From contig OY782766.1 of NCBI GenBank assembly GCA_963678235.1, positions 4,216,001 to 4,280,000 on the forward strand: a DNA stretch of 64,000 nucleotides, given 5' to 3'. The position numbers and the translations under genes are program-made. Below are positions 1 to 7,936 of this stretch, piece after piece; position 1 is the stretch's first letter, and every line of letters begins with the position of its first letter. A model generated the notes under the pieces. It was given only the letters and a program-made list of their open reading frames with translations. It was not told the origin of the DNA and did no database searches. The stretch is from JABMQB01 sp963678235 (lineage in GTDB: Bacteria > Bacteroidota > Bacteroidia > Bacteroidales > Prolixibacteraceae).

Positions 1-56
1 GCGAGGCTAATATGACCTTTGAAGGATACGATATGGCAGTTCGGATATCCCAGTAA
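1..56 (+). CDS. C-terminal end of an unknown protein (partial)
   Basis: One frame is open from the left edge and ends at TAA 54-56, giving a 17-residue tail (EANMTFEGYDMAVRISQ). A hairpin terminator follows about 20 bp later, which supports this as a real gene end. The tail is too short to assign a family. Confidence 0.5.
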   Translation, partial: EANMTFEGYDMAVRISQ

Positions 57-77
57 CTAAGCTTTAAAAATTATTTG

Positions 78-113
78 TCCCGGGATTTCTTAGGAGATAT
101 CCGGGATTTTTTT
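78..113 (+). terminator. Rho-independent terminator
   Basis: TCCCGG (78-83) pairs with CCGGGA (101-106), and seven T follow directly. It closes the gene that enters from the left edge and separates it from the phosphatase gene. The rest of 57-322 shows no further gene. Confidence 0.75.
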
Positions 114-322
114 GTTTTTAGATTTGTGGTTTGTTGGAGTTTGAAAGGATAGTATAAATTACTTATCCAAACATTGAACCTTTTGTAAGAATTTAAGTCT
201 TACTGAAGAACTATTTGTTAATTTACACAAGCTTAAATTTAGTTTAAATAAAACTTAGCATAAATTTTACGCTTAGTTTATTTTATTTGAGTAAAATTGG
301 ATTCATAAAAAAAATAATCATA

Positions 323-1474
323 ATGAAGTTATTAAGTGGTATTGTTTTATTAGTTGTATTTGCATTCCAGTGTTTGGCGCAGGAAACATATAAAGAAGAG
401 AAAATTGTTGAAAGCGATGACCTTTATACAGGCGGTAAAGCTTATGATGTAAAAGAATATACTTTCGAATCAGGTGTTAAAAAGCCCAAAAATGTCATTT
501 TTATGATAGGTGACGGGATGGGAATTGCCCATGTGTATGCAGGTTTATTAGCAAATGGAGGGCATTTATTTTTAGAGAATTGCCCATATACAGGATTCTC
601 AACAACCTTTTCAGCCTCCGATTATGTAACTGACTCGGGAGCTGCCGGAACAGCGCTTGCTACCGGCATTAAAACATATAACGGTGCCATTGGTGTAAAT
701 TCAGACACAATAGCTATAAAAAGCATTTTAGAAGAGGCTGAAGAAAATGGATTGGCAACAGGTTTGGTTGCAACTTCTGCATTAACACATGCCACACCGG
801 CTTCGTTTATTGCCCATCAAAAAAGCAGGGGGTCGTACGAAGCTATTGCTGCAGATTATCTTAAAACAGATGTTGACGTGATGATTGGCGGAGGGTATAA
901 GCATTTCACCGAAAGGGAAGATGGACAGGACCTTACCATTAAATTAAAAGAAAATGGTTATCAGGTGTTGCAAAATATGGAAGATGTTGCAAAGGTAAAA
1001 AAAGGAAAACTTGCTGGTATTGTAGCTTACGAACATACCAAAAGGGTTGCCGAAAGGGGCGATATGCTTCCGGTAGCAACAAAAACAGCCATTAAAATAT
1101 TGGATAATGACGAAGATGGATTTTTCTTAATGGTGGAAGGTTCGCAGATTGATTGGGCTGGTCACCAAAACAGCGCCACATACCTGGTTGAAGAAATGCT
1201 GGATTTTGATGTTGCCATCGGCAATGCCCTTAAATTTGCAGCAAAAGATGGGGAAACTTTAGTGGTAATTACCGCAGACCATGAAACCGGTGCATTTGCT
1301 GTTATTGGAGGCGATTTTAATACAGGTGAAACCAAGGGCGCATTTGCCTCGCACACCCATAGTGCCGTAATGGTTCCTGTTTTTGCCTTTGGGCCCGGAG
1401 CCGAAAATTTTACCGGAATTATGGATAATACCGATATCAATAAAAAAATCAAAAGCCTGCTATTGGGGAAATAG
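323..1474 (+). CDS. Exported alkaline phosphatase (PhoA superfamily)
   Basis: Predicted periplasmic alkaline phosphatase of 383 aa (PF00245 family), hydrolysing phosphate monoesters with metal ions and a phosphoserine intermediate. Seen: an N-terminal signal peptide (MKLLSGIVLLVVFAFQCLAQ); the metal-site motif VIFMIGDGMG; the nucleophile motif TDSGAAGTALATG with Asp104-Ser105; and metal ligands in EGSQIDWAGH, TADHETG and SHTHSAVMVP. An in-frame TTG at 287 would add 12 residues before the signal peptide, so the ATG at 323 is preferred. The protein is shorter than E. coli PhoA (about 470 aa), as is usual for the compact Bacteroidota forms. The natural substrate cannot be read from sequence. No Pho-box was recognised upstream. 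Confidence 0.93.
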   Translation: MKLLSGIVLLVVFAFQCLAQETYKEEKIVESDDLYTGGKAYDVKEYTFESGVKKPKNVIFMIGDGMGIAHVYAGLLANGGHLFLENCPYTGFSTTFSASDYVTDSGAAGTALATGIKTYNGAIGVNSDTIAIKSILEEAEENGLATGLVATSALTHATPASFIAHQKSRGSYEAIAADYLKTDVDVMIGGGYKHFTEREDGQDLTIKLKENGYQVLQNMEDVAKVKKGKLAGIVAYEHTKRVAERGDMLPVATKTAIKILDNDEDGFFLMVEGSQIDWAGHQNSATYLVEEMLDFDVAIGNALKFAAKDGETLVVITADHETGAFAVIGGDFNTGETKGAFASHTHSAVMVPVFAFGPGAENFTGIMDNTDINKKIKSLLLGK

Positions 1475-1517
1475 CTTATCGGTCTTCGTTTTATTGATAC
1501 TTCCTAACACAACAAGC

Positions 1518-1540
1518 ACGATATGACGGATACATATCGT
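1518..1540. repeat. Perfect 8-bp inverted repeat (possible operator)
   Basis: ACGATATG (1518-1525) and CATATCGT (1533-1540) form a perfect inverted repeat around a 7-nt spacer, in the gap between the phosphatase and the BASS transporter, 58 bp before the transporter ATG. There is no T-run, so an operator is likelier than a terminator. No regulator is identified. Confidence 0.4.
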
Positions 1541-1598
1541 ATGCTTCTATTGTATTCTCCAGAAGTTTTTTTATTTTCAAAGTTCCAAAACCGAACTT

Positions 1599-2576
1599 AT
1601 GAAAGAATCATTGGAAGTACTCGACCATGTACGACTTAATTTTTCCCCATCTGGTTTATTAGCACTAAATATCACTATAGCATTTATTATGTTTGGTGTC
1701 GCTTTAGATATAAAATGGGTTCACTTTAAAGATGTGATTGTGAAGCCAATTTCGGCTTTAACCGGAATTATATCGCAGTTTGTTTTATTACCGGCACTCA
1801 CCTTTGCGTTGATATTATTAATAAATCCAACACCAACAGTTGCTTTGGGAATGATTTTAATTGCATCGTGCCCTGGAGGAAACATCTCGAATTTTATGAG
1901 TGCAATGGCTAAAGGAAACATTGCTTTATCCGTGAGTTTAACAGCTGTTGCAACCCTTGCGGCAACATTTATGACCCCGCTAAATTTTGCATTATGGGGA
2001 GGATTGTATATCGATTTTTATAATAATGCAGGAGCTTCAAATTTACTAGTGCCTGTTGAAATTGATCTCTTTCAAATGGTACAAACAGTGACCATTTTGT
2101 TGGGTCTTCCGGTTGTTATAGGCTTGTTGTTCTCGTCTTATTTACCCAGGATTACTCAAAAAATTAAGAAACCAATTCGAAAAGCTTCCATTCTGATTTT
2201 TATTGCATTTGTTTTTGTATTGCTTTCAGCAAATTTCGATAATTTTTTACGTGTTATCCATCTTATTTTCCTTATTGTTTTGGTTCATAATGCTTTGGCT
2301 TTAGGAACCGGGTTTGTATTTAGTACAATTATGAAACGACCAAGGATTGATAGGCGTGCAATAACCCTGGAAACAGGAATACAAAACTCAGGACTTGCCC
2401 TTGTTTTGATGTTTAATCCAAAAATATTCCCACCGGAATATGAGCTTGGTGGAATGGCAGTGGTTGCAGCGTGGTGGGGTATTTGGCATATCATAAGTGG
2501 TTTGTCAATTTCTGGCCTTTGGTCACGGAAAGAACTGAGTAAAACGAAATTGTCAACGCAAAAAGTGGAGGCATAA
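1599..2576 (+). CDS. BASS-family (bile acid:sodium symporter-like) transporter
   Basis: Inner-membrane protein of 325 aa in the bile acid:Na+ symporter superfamily (PF01758), whose bacterial members move organic anions such as bile acids or keto acids with sodium. Seen: about nine or ten hydrophobic segments along the whole length, the early FIMFGVALDIKW segment, the conserved ASCPGGNISNFMSAMAKGN stretch around residues 90-108 (the discontinuous-helix region near the sodium site), and ETGIQNSGLALVL near residue 260, all typical of the family. Its TAA overlaps the ATG of the next gene by one base, so it is probably co-transcribed and translationally coupled with the acyltransferase. The substrate cannot be assigned. 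Confidence 0.88.
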   Translation: MKESLEVLDHVRLNFSPSGLLALNITIAFIMFGVALDIKWVHFKDVIVKPISALTGIISQFVLLPALTFALILLINPTPTVALGMILIASCPGGNISNFMSAMAKGNIALSVSLTAVATLAATFMTPLNFALWGGLYIDFYNNAGASNLLVPVEIDLFQMVQTVTILLGLPVVIGLLFSSYLPRITQKIKKPIRKASILIFIAFVFVLLSANFDNFLRVIHLIFLIVLVHNALALGTGFVFSTIMKRPRIDRRAITLETGIQNSGLALVLMFNPKIFPPEYELGGMAVVAAWWGIWHIISGLSISGLWSRKELSKTKLSTQKVEA

Positions 2577-3910
2577 TGAAATATGAAAATTGGTCGTTTG
2601 GCTATCTTCTGACGAAGATATATGTGAACATTTTTCACCGTATAGTTCACAAAAGGATTATTCATATTGATAAAAAGAACATTCCTAAAAATAAACCCAT
2701 TGTATTTGCCCCAAACCATCAAAATGCATTAAGCGATCCGCTTGCAATTCTTTTGCATATTCCTTTGCAGCCGGTATGGTTAACCAGGGCCGATGTTTTT
2801 AAGTCAAAAGTGGTTGTAACTATCCTTCGGTTTATGAAGATGATGCCTGTTTACCGTATTCGTGATGGCAAAGATAGTTTGGGCAAGAACGATCAAACAT
2901 TTGCTGATTCCATAACCGTTCTTAAGAACAACAAATCGTTGGCGCTTTTCCCGGAAGCCGCGCATTCTGGAAGAAGGCACTCAATAGCGCATAAAAAAGC
3001 AGTACCCCGTATTGTTTTTATGGCCCAGGAAAAATACAATTTCGAATTGGATATCCAGATTGTTCCTGTAGGGATATATTACAGTCATTATTATAATTTC
3101 GGAAGAAGTATTGTTGTGCAGTACGGAGAACCAATTGCGGTAAAAGACTACACAGAAAGTTATCTGGAAAACCAACAAGCAACGATTATCCGGCTTAGGG
3201 ATGATATTAGGGACAAGTTATTGCCTTTAACACTCCACATAAGGAGCTCAAAATACTATGAAGCTTTTGAAGAAATCAGGACGATTGCTGGCAAGGCGTT
3301 CAGGAAAAAGGTTGGGCTTAAAAAAGGGTTGGTGAACCAATTAAAATCGGATCAACAATTGGTTGCTAAACTTGACCAATTAGAAATTGACAACCCGCAG
3401 CGTGCTGAAGATCTTGCAAAAAAGGCGCGGTCATTTATACAAAGGGTGAAAAGTAAGAATATGCGCAGTTGGGTAGTTGCGAAAAACAACTTCAATTTCT
3501 TACACATCGTATTTAATAAGTTGGTATTGTTACTACTTCTCCCAGTTTTTATATGTGGGTTTATTCTCAATAGCATCCCTTTTTTCGGGATCGATTTTTT
3601 TGTAAAAAAGAAAGTACGTGACAAGGCATTCTGGAGTTCTTTTGCATTGGTGTTGAGCATGATTGTTTTCCCGGTATTTTATGCAATTTGGTTAGCAATT
3701 GCCTGGAGGTTCCTTCCAACGCCCTGGTGTAAAATTGGCTTTGCAGTTTGTCAGCCAATTGCAGGATGGGTTGCGATGAATTGGTATATTTTGCTTAAAA
3801 AAACGATTGGCAGGGGAAACTTGTTCTTATTGTCAATCTTTAAGAAAAAGGAATATCAAAAACTTATTAATGAGAAGCAAGAAATAATTGACGAGGTTTT
3901 AAGCCTATAA
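2576..3910 (+). CDS. PlsC-type glycerolipid acyltransferase, membrane-bound
   Basis: 444-aa member of the lysophospholipid acyltransferase (PlsC/PF01553) superfamily, expected to transfer an acyl group to a glycerolipid precursor at the inner membrane. Seen: PNHQNALSDP (residues 47-55), an NHx5D form (His48, Asp54) rather than the common NHx4D; and ALFPEAAHSGRRH near residue 125, the counterpart of the FPEG block. The C-terminal third (from about residue 300) holds strongly hydrophobic segments, so the protein is longer than a minimal PlsC of about 240 aa. The ATG overlaps the stop of the BASS transporter. A bidirectional hairpin closes the operon. Which acceptor lipid is used is unknown. Confidence 0.85.
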   Translation: MKYENWSFGYLLTKIYVNIFHRIVHKRIIHIDKKNIPKNKPIVFAPNHQNALSDPLAILLHIPLQPVWLTRADVFKSKVVVTILRFMKMMPVYRIRDGKDSLGKNDQTFADSITVLKNNKSLALFPEAAHSGRRHSIAHKKAVPRIVFMAQEKYNFELDIQIVPVGIYYSHYYNFGRSIVVQYGEPIAVKDYTESYLENQQATIIRLRDDIRDKLLPLTLHIRSSKYYEAFEEIRTIAGKAFRKKVGLKKGLVNQLKSDQQLVAKLDQLEIDNPQRAEDLAKKARSFIQRVKSKNMRSWVVAKNNFNFLHIVFNKLVLLLLLPVFICGFILNSIPFFGIDFFVKKKVRDKAFWSSFALVLSMIVFPVFYAIWLAIAWRFLPTPWCKIGFAVCQPIAGWVAMNWYILLKKTIGRGNLFLLSIFKKKEYQKLINEKQEIIDEVLSL

Positions 3911-3925
3911 AATACTTTAAGGCAC

Positions 3926-3971
3926 AAAAAAAGGATCAATTGCGAATTTTCGTTGGCAACTGATCCTTTTT
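3926..3971. terminator. Bidirectional terminator
   Basis: An A-run leads into AAAAAGGATCA...GC, whose other arm GC...TGATCCTTTTT ends in a T-run. The hairpin can therefore terminate the plus-strand acyltransferase and the convergent minus-strand glsB-like gene. Confidence 0.8.
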
Positions 3972-3992
3972 CAATAAACCTATCTTGATGGC

Positions 3993-4952
3993 TTATTCCG
4001 GATCCGGCCACTCCCCATCATCTTTTAATTTGATGTAAGTTTCAATGTGGCGGTCCTTTTTAATCTCATAAATGTCTTTAATAGTAAGGATTATGCCTGT
4101 CTCCAGTACATTCCCAAACTTCTCGTTAATTACGGTACCAAAGGTTTTCATCGATGGCGAAAGGTTCATGTATGCGTTTATAAGCGGAGGAATATTTTCC
4201 CCAAACAAGCGAACATTTTGCGTCAATATTTTATAATCTTCCTTATAGTCAGCCCCGCAAAACAGTTCCTTCATTTTTTCTTCGTCGAAATCAAATTCTA
4301 CCGGGTTTTTGGCATAAACCAACTTATCCCTGTCCCTAAAATATTTTTTAAAGAAATATTGAATCAGGTTTCTGGCTTCGGTATGAAAGTGTGAGTACAT
4401 GGTAATTTTACCAAAGAAATATTTAATCTCCGGATGATCAACTGTTAATGCACCAAGTCCATCCCATAGATTATCGAGGGCAAAAAGAGCCTTCGCCCCT
4501 GCTTTGCTTGATTGATATGCCGGTTGAACGAACGACCTGCCCAATTCGAGTGTGTGCGTTAGGTATTCTTCGTTGAATTTTTTTGAAAAATGAAAAAGCC
4601 TTGATGTTGCCAATAACACTTCCCCATTTTCATCCTTTGCTGCGTCAGCGCATATCAGGTAACGGTAGCCTCCAAGTATTTCTTTAGCATCCGGGTCCCA
4701 AACAATAAGTTGTTTGTAAGGTTTATCGGCAGTATCGTACGCATCAATATCTGTTTCTTTTCCGGTTCCTCCACCAGCACTCCTAAAGGTCAATTCCCTT
4801 AATCTCCCAATTTCCAACATTATTTTTGGCGAATCGTGATGGGTTATGACGTAAATCTCGTTAGCACCTTTATTTGTCTTTCTTAATAATTTATCGGGGG
4901 TTAATTCAGCTATTATTTCTTCCCTTGGTATAGGTGCGATAATATCCTTCAT
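3993..4952 (-). CDS. glsB: GlsB/OlsB-like N-acyltransferase (GNAT fold)
   Basis: 319-aa protein of the OlsB/hemolysin-type acyltransferase family (PF13444). Such enzymes put a 3-hydroxy fatty acid from acyl-ACP onto the amino group of an amino acid. In Bacteroides thetaiotaomicron the homologue GlsB makes N-acyl glycine with its partner GlsA. Seen: an N-terminal LRELTFRSAGGGTGKETDID block, the core DPDAKEILGGYRYL, then LELGRSFVQPAYQ near residue 140, which is the signature strand of the family. It lies 69 bp downstream of the GlsA-like gene on the same strand, as expected for a two-step lipid pathway. That glycine rather than ornithine or serine is the substrate is inferred from phylum. Confidence 0.82.
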   Translation of the reverse strand: MKDIIAPIPREEIIAELTPDKLLRKTNKGANEIYVITHHDSPKIMLEIGRLRELTFRSAGGGTGKETDIDAYDTADKPYKQLIVWDPDAKEILGGYRYLICADAAKDENGEVLLATSRLFHFSKKFNEEYLTHTLELGRSFVQPAYQSSKAGAKALFALDNLWDGLGALTVDHPEIKYFFGKITMYSHFHTEARNLIQYFFKKYFRDRDKLVYAKNPVEFDFDEEKMKELFCGADYKEDYKILTQNVRLFGENIPPLINAYMNLSPSMKTFGTVINEKFGNVLETGIILTIKDIYEIKKDRHIETYIKLKDDGEWPDPE

Positions 4953-5021
4953 TTAGTAAGTTTTTTCCAATCGAATTATAAAAGTAAAAAAATATATTTT
5001 AGGACAATTAGGCTTAGATAA

Positions 5022-5864
5022 TTAATTGTTATTTCTTTCCATTTGAGGCAGTGTATATATAAAATCTTTAACATACTGCGCCCATTCTTTGTGGTTTTTT
5101 GATTTGTCAAATAAGGTATAGGAAATCGGTTTGCCAAAATAGATGGTTACATCTTTGTTTCTGTGTTTATAGGTTTCATCGGGCAAAAAGAACATTTCCA
5201 GGTTCCATTTTATCTTAAATTTTTTTCTCCAGTTTGCTAACCTGTAAAATCGCTTGCTGTTTTGTCCTCCAATAAATACTGGCACCACATCACGTTTGTA
5301 TTCAATAGATTTTGCAATAAAATGCTTTTGCCATTCCAGGTCAATTATTTTTCCTTTGATCTTTCTGGAAGCAAAGCCAGATGGGAAGATCAATACCTGT
5401 TTATCAGACAAATAGAGTTCTTTGATAGCCTTGGCCACATCGCGGCTGTTCCCCCCATGTTTATTTAATGGCAGGAAAAGGTCAGATAAATTGGAAATGT
5501 TCATTAGTACATCATTGGCCAAAAAACGAAGGTCTCCAAATTTATTAAAAACCGTTTTCATTAAAACCATTCCATCAAATCCACCTAAGGGATGGTTGGC
5601 CGCAAATATGAATTTCCCATCATTAGGAAGGGCGTCCAGCCCATAAATATTTTCAGTAACATTAAAGTCCTTCACAATACCATTTACAAAATCGATTCCC
5701 TGCAAACGTCCATGTTTCTTCAACATCTCGTTGATGAAATCAATATGCATAATGCGGTGTATGTACCTGAAAACAAATCCGGGAAGAACTTTTGCCACTC
5801 CCGGACTTTTTTCTGTGATTACTTCTTTTATATCAATTGGCTTAAAGCCATCTGCTGCTGTCAT
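5022..5864 (-). CDS. glsA: GlsA/OlsA-like O-acyltransferase
   Basis: 280-aa PlsC-superfamily protein of the hemolysin-like OlsA/GlsA branch, expected to esterify the hydroxyl of the 3-hydroxyacyl chain made by the GlsB-like enzyme and so complete a diacylated amino-acid lipid. Seen: the motif AANHPLGGFDGMVL with Asn90, His91 and Asp97 (again five residues between His and Asp), and LIFPSGFASRK, the counterpart of the FPEG block. The start ATG at 5864 gives a full-length product. It is divergent from mraZ across a 345-bp spacer. It could acylate another lysolipid, but the adjacency to the N-acyltransferase favours the amino-lipid role. Confidence 0.82.
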   Translation of the reverse strand: MTAADGFKPIDIKEVITEKSPGVAKVLPGFVFRYIHRIMHIDFINEMLKKHGRLQGIDFVNGIVKDFNVTENIYGLDALPNDGKFIFAANHPLGGFDGMVLMKTVFNKFGDLRFLANDVLMNISNLSDLFLPLNKHGGNSRDVAKAIKELYLSDKQVLIFPSGFASRKIKGKIIDLEWQKHFIAKSIEYKRDVVPVFIGGQNSKRFYRLANWRKKFKIKWNLEMFFLPDETYKHRNKDVTIYFGKPISYTLFDKSKNHKEWAQYVKDFIYTLPQMERNNN

Positions 5865-6209
5865 CTACTTATTGGTTTAGATAAACAAATAGATAAAAAA
5901 TCTCTGCAAATTAAAGCAATTATTTTTTAGGAGGCGGATTTCTGAAATATTTATTATCCATGAATTAGTTTTTGTTAAATCCTGTCGAGTTATAAACACT
6001 TGTTAATAAATAATCTAGCGTATATAAATATCTGAACATCAGTTGTTAATGGAAGTTTTAAACATCTTCTTAAAAACCTCTTAACAGTTAATCAACAAAG
6101 TATTGCCCAAAATGCATTATTTTCAGGTGGAATAGAATGTAATGAAATGCCACGGAATGGAATAAAATTCTTAATTTTACGTACTAATTAAAGTCTGGTA
6201 ACAAGAAGA
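5865..6209. other. Divergent intergenic region upstream of the dcw cluster
   Basis: This 345-bp AT-rich spacer separates the minus-strand glsA-like gene from mraZ. I see no gene or RNA in it. The 3' part holds the repeat array at 6128-6167, followed by TAATTTTA at 6172-6179, a one-mismatch match to the Bacteroidota -7 box TAnnTTTG. No convincing TTG -33 element lies at 17-23 nt from that box. Confidence 0.6.
6128..6167 (+). promoter_or_regulatory. Candidate MraZ operator: four 10-bp direct repeats
   Basis: Four units in exact 10-bp register: TGGAATAGAA (6128), TGTAATGAAA (6138), TGCCACGGAA (6148), TGGAATAAAA (6158). All start with TG and end with AA. E. coli MraZ binds direct TGGGN repeats with 5-nt spacers, that is the same 10-bp period, upstream of its own gene. 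The array ends 42 bp before the mraZ ATG and abuts a -7-like box. Confidence 0.6.
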
Positions 6210-6665
6210 ATGGATTTTACGGCCACATATAATGCACTAATTGATGATAAAGGACGCGTTGTCCTTCCGGCATCCCTTAAAAAAGAGATGGGTGAGGAGG
6301 CTGAACTGTCCGTTACCATTGAAAAAGACATTTATGTTGACTGTTTAAACATTTATCCTGCTTCGTATTGGAAAGTTAAAAAGGACGATTTTGAATCGCG
6401 CCTGAACCCATTCGATGAAGAAGACCAGGAGTTGAGGGAGCAGTTTTATGAAAACGTTGTTAAGATAAAAATGGCGCCCAATGGAAGGATAAACATTCCC
6501 GCTGAATTTATGGATTATGCAAACCTGAAGAAAAATGTGGTTTTCAGTGGAATGGGGAATTTAATTAGGATGTGGGATGCTGAGCGATTTGGAAATCGTA
6601 CAAAGACCCGGAAATCATTACGTGATATGTACAAAGAGAAATTGGGGAACAATCCAAATGGATAA
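6210..6665 (+). CDS. mraZ: MraZ, dcw-cluster transcriptional regulator
   Basis: 151-aa DNA-binding protein, first gene of the division and cell-wall cluster; in other bacteria MraZ binds repeats in its own promoter as a ring-shaped oligomer and represses the cluster. Seen: two SpoVT/AbrB-type half domains, each with the loop signature, DDKGRVVLP at residues 12-20 and APNGRINIP near residue 95, at the usual length for the family. The repeat array just upstream is the likely target. The stop is 5 bp before rsmH. The C-terminal tail is basic (RTKTRKSLRDMYKEK). Confidence 0.95.
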   Translation: MDFTATYNALIDDKGRVVLPASLKKEMGEEAELSVTIEKDIYVDCLNIYPASYWKVKKDDFESRLNPFDEEDQELREQFYENVVKIKMAPNGRINIPAEFMDYANLKKNVVFSGMGNLIRMWDAERFGNRTKTRKSLRDMYKEKLGNNPNG

Positions 6666-6670
6666 GGAGA

Positions 6671-7570
6671 ATGAGCGAATATCACATACCGGTAATGCTT
6701 CAGGAATGCATGGAAGGTCTGGCGGTCAAACCCGACGGGGATTACGTTGATGCAACCTTTGGCGGAGGCGGTCACTCTGCAGAAATACTTCGTTTGCTTG
6801 GAGAAGGAAGGTTGTTTGCCTTCGATCAGGATTTAGATGCTTCTGAAAATGCTCTCGTTGACGAGCGCTTTTTTTTTATCATGCATAATTTCAGGTTCCT
6901 TCGCAATTTTCTCAAATATCATCAAGTTGAAAGTGTTGACGGGATTTTAGCCGATTTGGGCGTTTCTTCCCACGATTTTGATGTGGCTTCCCGGGGATTT
7001 TCATTTCGTTTCGATGACAAGCTCGATATGCGGATGAATCAGAAATCAACACTTACCGCTGCCAATGTGGTGAACACATATCCGGAGAATGGTTTGAAGG
7101 AGATATTCCAAAATTATGGAGAGGTTAAGAATTCAATTACACTGGCAAAACAGTTGGTTGAGAGTCGGTCAGCGCGCATGATAAAAACAACTGGTCAGTT
7201 GAAAGAGGCAATTGCGCCTTGTATCCCTAAAGGGAAGGAAAACAAATATCTGGCCCAGGTTTATCAGGCTTTGCGGATTGAGGTAAACCAGGAAATGGAA
7301 GCATTAAAAGAATTCCTCTTTGCATCGCTTGAGGTTTTAAAGCCTGGTGGCAGACTAGTAATAATGACTTACCACAGTTTAGAGGACCGAATGGTGAAAA
7401 ATTTTCTGAAAGCAGGAAACCTGGAGGGGAAAGTGGAAAAAGATTTTTATGGGAAAACAAGTTCGCCGTTCCGTTTGGTAAACCGAAAGTTGATTATTCC
7501 GACAGCAGAAGAATTAAAAGAGAATCCAAGATCGAGAAGTGCAAAACTGAGGATTGCAGAAAAAATCTAA
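6671..7570 (+). CDS. rsmH: 16S rRNA (cytosine-1402-N4)-methyltransferase RsmH
   Basis: 299-aa SAM-dependent methyltransferase (MraW) that modifies the ribosomal P-site residue C1402. Seen: HIPVMLQE at the N terminus, the SAM-binding block DATFGGGGHS (residues 27-36), DGILADLGVSS near residue 100, ALRIEVNQE near residue 205 and YHSLEDRMVK near residue 240, all hallmark RsmH motifs. Length is close to the family norm of about 310 aa. It is separated by 5 bp from mraZ and 3 bp from the ftsL-like gene, so it belongs to the same transcript. Confidence 0.97.
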   Translation: MSEYHIPVMLQECMEGLAVKPDGDYVDATFGGGGHSAEILRLLGEGRLFAFDQDLDASENALVDERFFFIMHNFRFLRNFLKYHQVESVDGILADLGVSSHDFDVASRGFSFRFDDKLDMRMNQKSTLTAANVVNTYPENGLKEIFQNYGEVKNSITLAKQLVESRSARMIKTTGQLKEAIAPCIPKGKENKYLAQVYQALRIEVNQEMEALKEFLFASLEVLKPGGRLVIMTYHSLEDRMVKNFLKAGNLEGKVEKDFYGKTSSPFRLVNRKLIIPTAEELKENPRSRSAKLRIAEKI

Positions 7571-7573
7571 AAC

Positions 7574-7936
7574 ATGGCAGGAAAAGGGACAAATTCAACT
7601 CGACAGAAAAAAGGGGTAAAGCCCATTATCGGGGGAACTATCCTTACCGATGAGAGGGTGACCCGACAAATCCCCTTTGTTTTATTCCTTGCTTTTTTGG
7701 GTTTGCTTCTGATCACGAACAGGAATTGGTCGGAAAAAACCATTCGGGAGATCGAAGTTTTACAGGGAACCTTGAAAGAATTAAGGTCTGAATCCATTAC
7801 GAATTCTGCAAAACTGATGGATGTAAGCAGGCCTTCCGAAGTGGTGAACAGGGTGAAAGGTGCCAACCTTGGTTTGGAAGAGCCAACAAGGCCTCCTCAG
7901 AAAATTGTGGTAGATAAAAAACGAAAATGGAAATAA
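7574..7936 (+). CDS. ftsL: FtsL-like division protein
   Basis: 120-aa bitopic membrane protein in the ftsL position. Seen: a basic cytoplasmic N-terminal tail of about 30 residues, one hydrophobic segment (FVLFLAFLGLLLITN), then a periplasmic stretch with heptad-like leucines (IREIEVLQGTLKELRSES). This is the layout of FtsL, which forms a coiled coil with FtsB and helps activate FtsW/FtsI. Sequence identity among FtsL proteins is low, so the call rests on layout and gene order. Its last ten bases overlap the start of ftsI. No ftsB gene is seen nearby. Confidence 0.85.
   Translation: MAGKGTNSTRQKKGVKPIIGGTILTDERVTRQIPFVLFLAFLGLLLITNRNWSEKTIREIEVLQGTLKELRSESITNSAKLMDVSRPSEVVNRVKGANLGLEEPTRPPQKIVVDKKRKWK

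Noticed and set aside
119..126. TAGATTTG as a promoter for the phosphatase gene
   Set aside because: It matches the -7 consensus, but directly follows the terminator T-run with no TTG at 17-23 nt and lies about 200 bp from the start codon.
2285..2722. Minus-strand 145-codon open frame across the BASS transporter and acyltransferase
   Set aside because: It is antisense to two well-supported genes and has no recognisable domain or start context.
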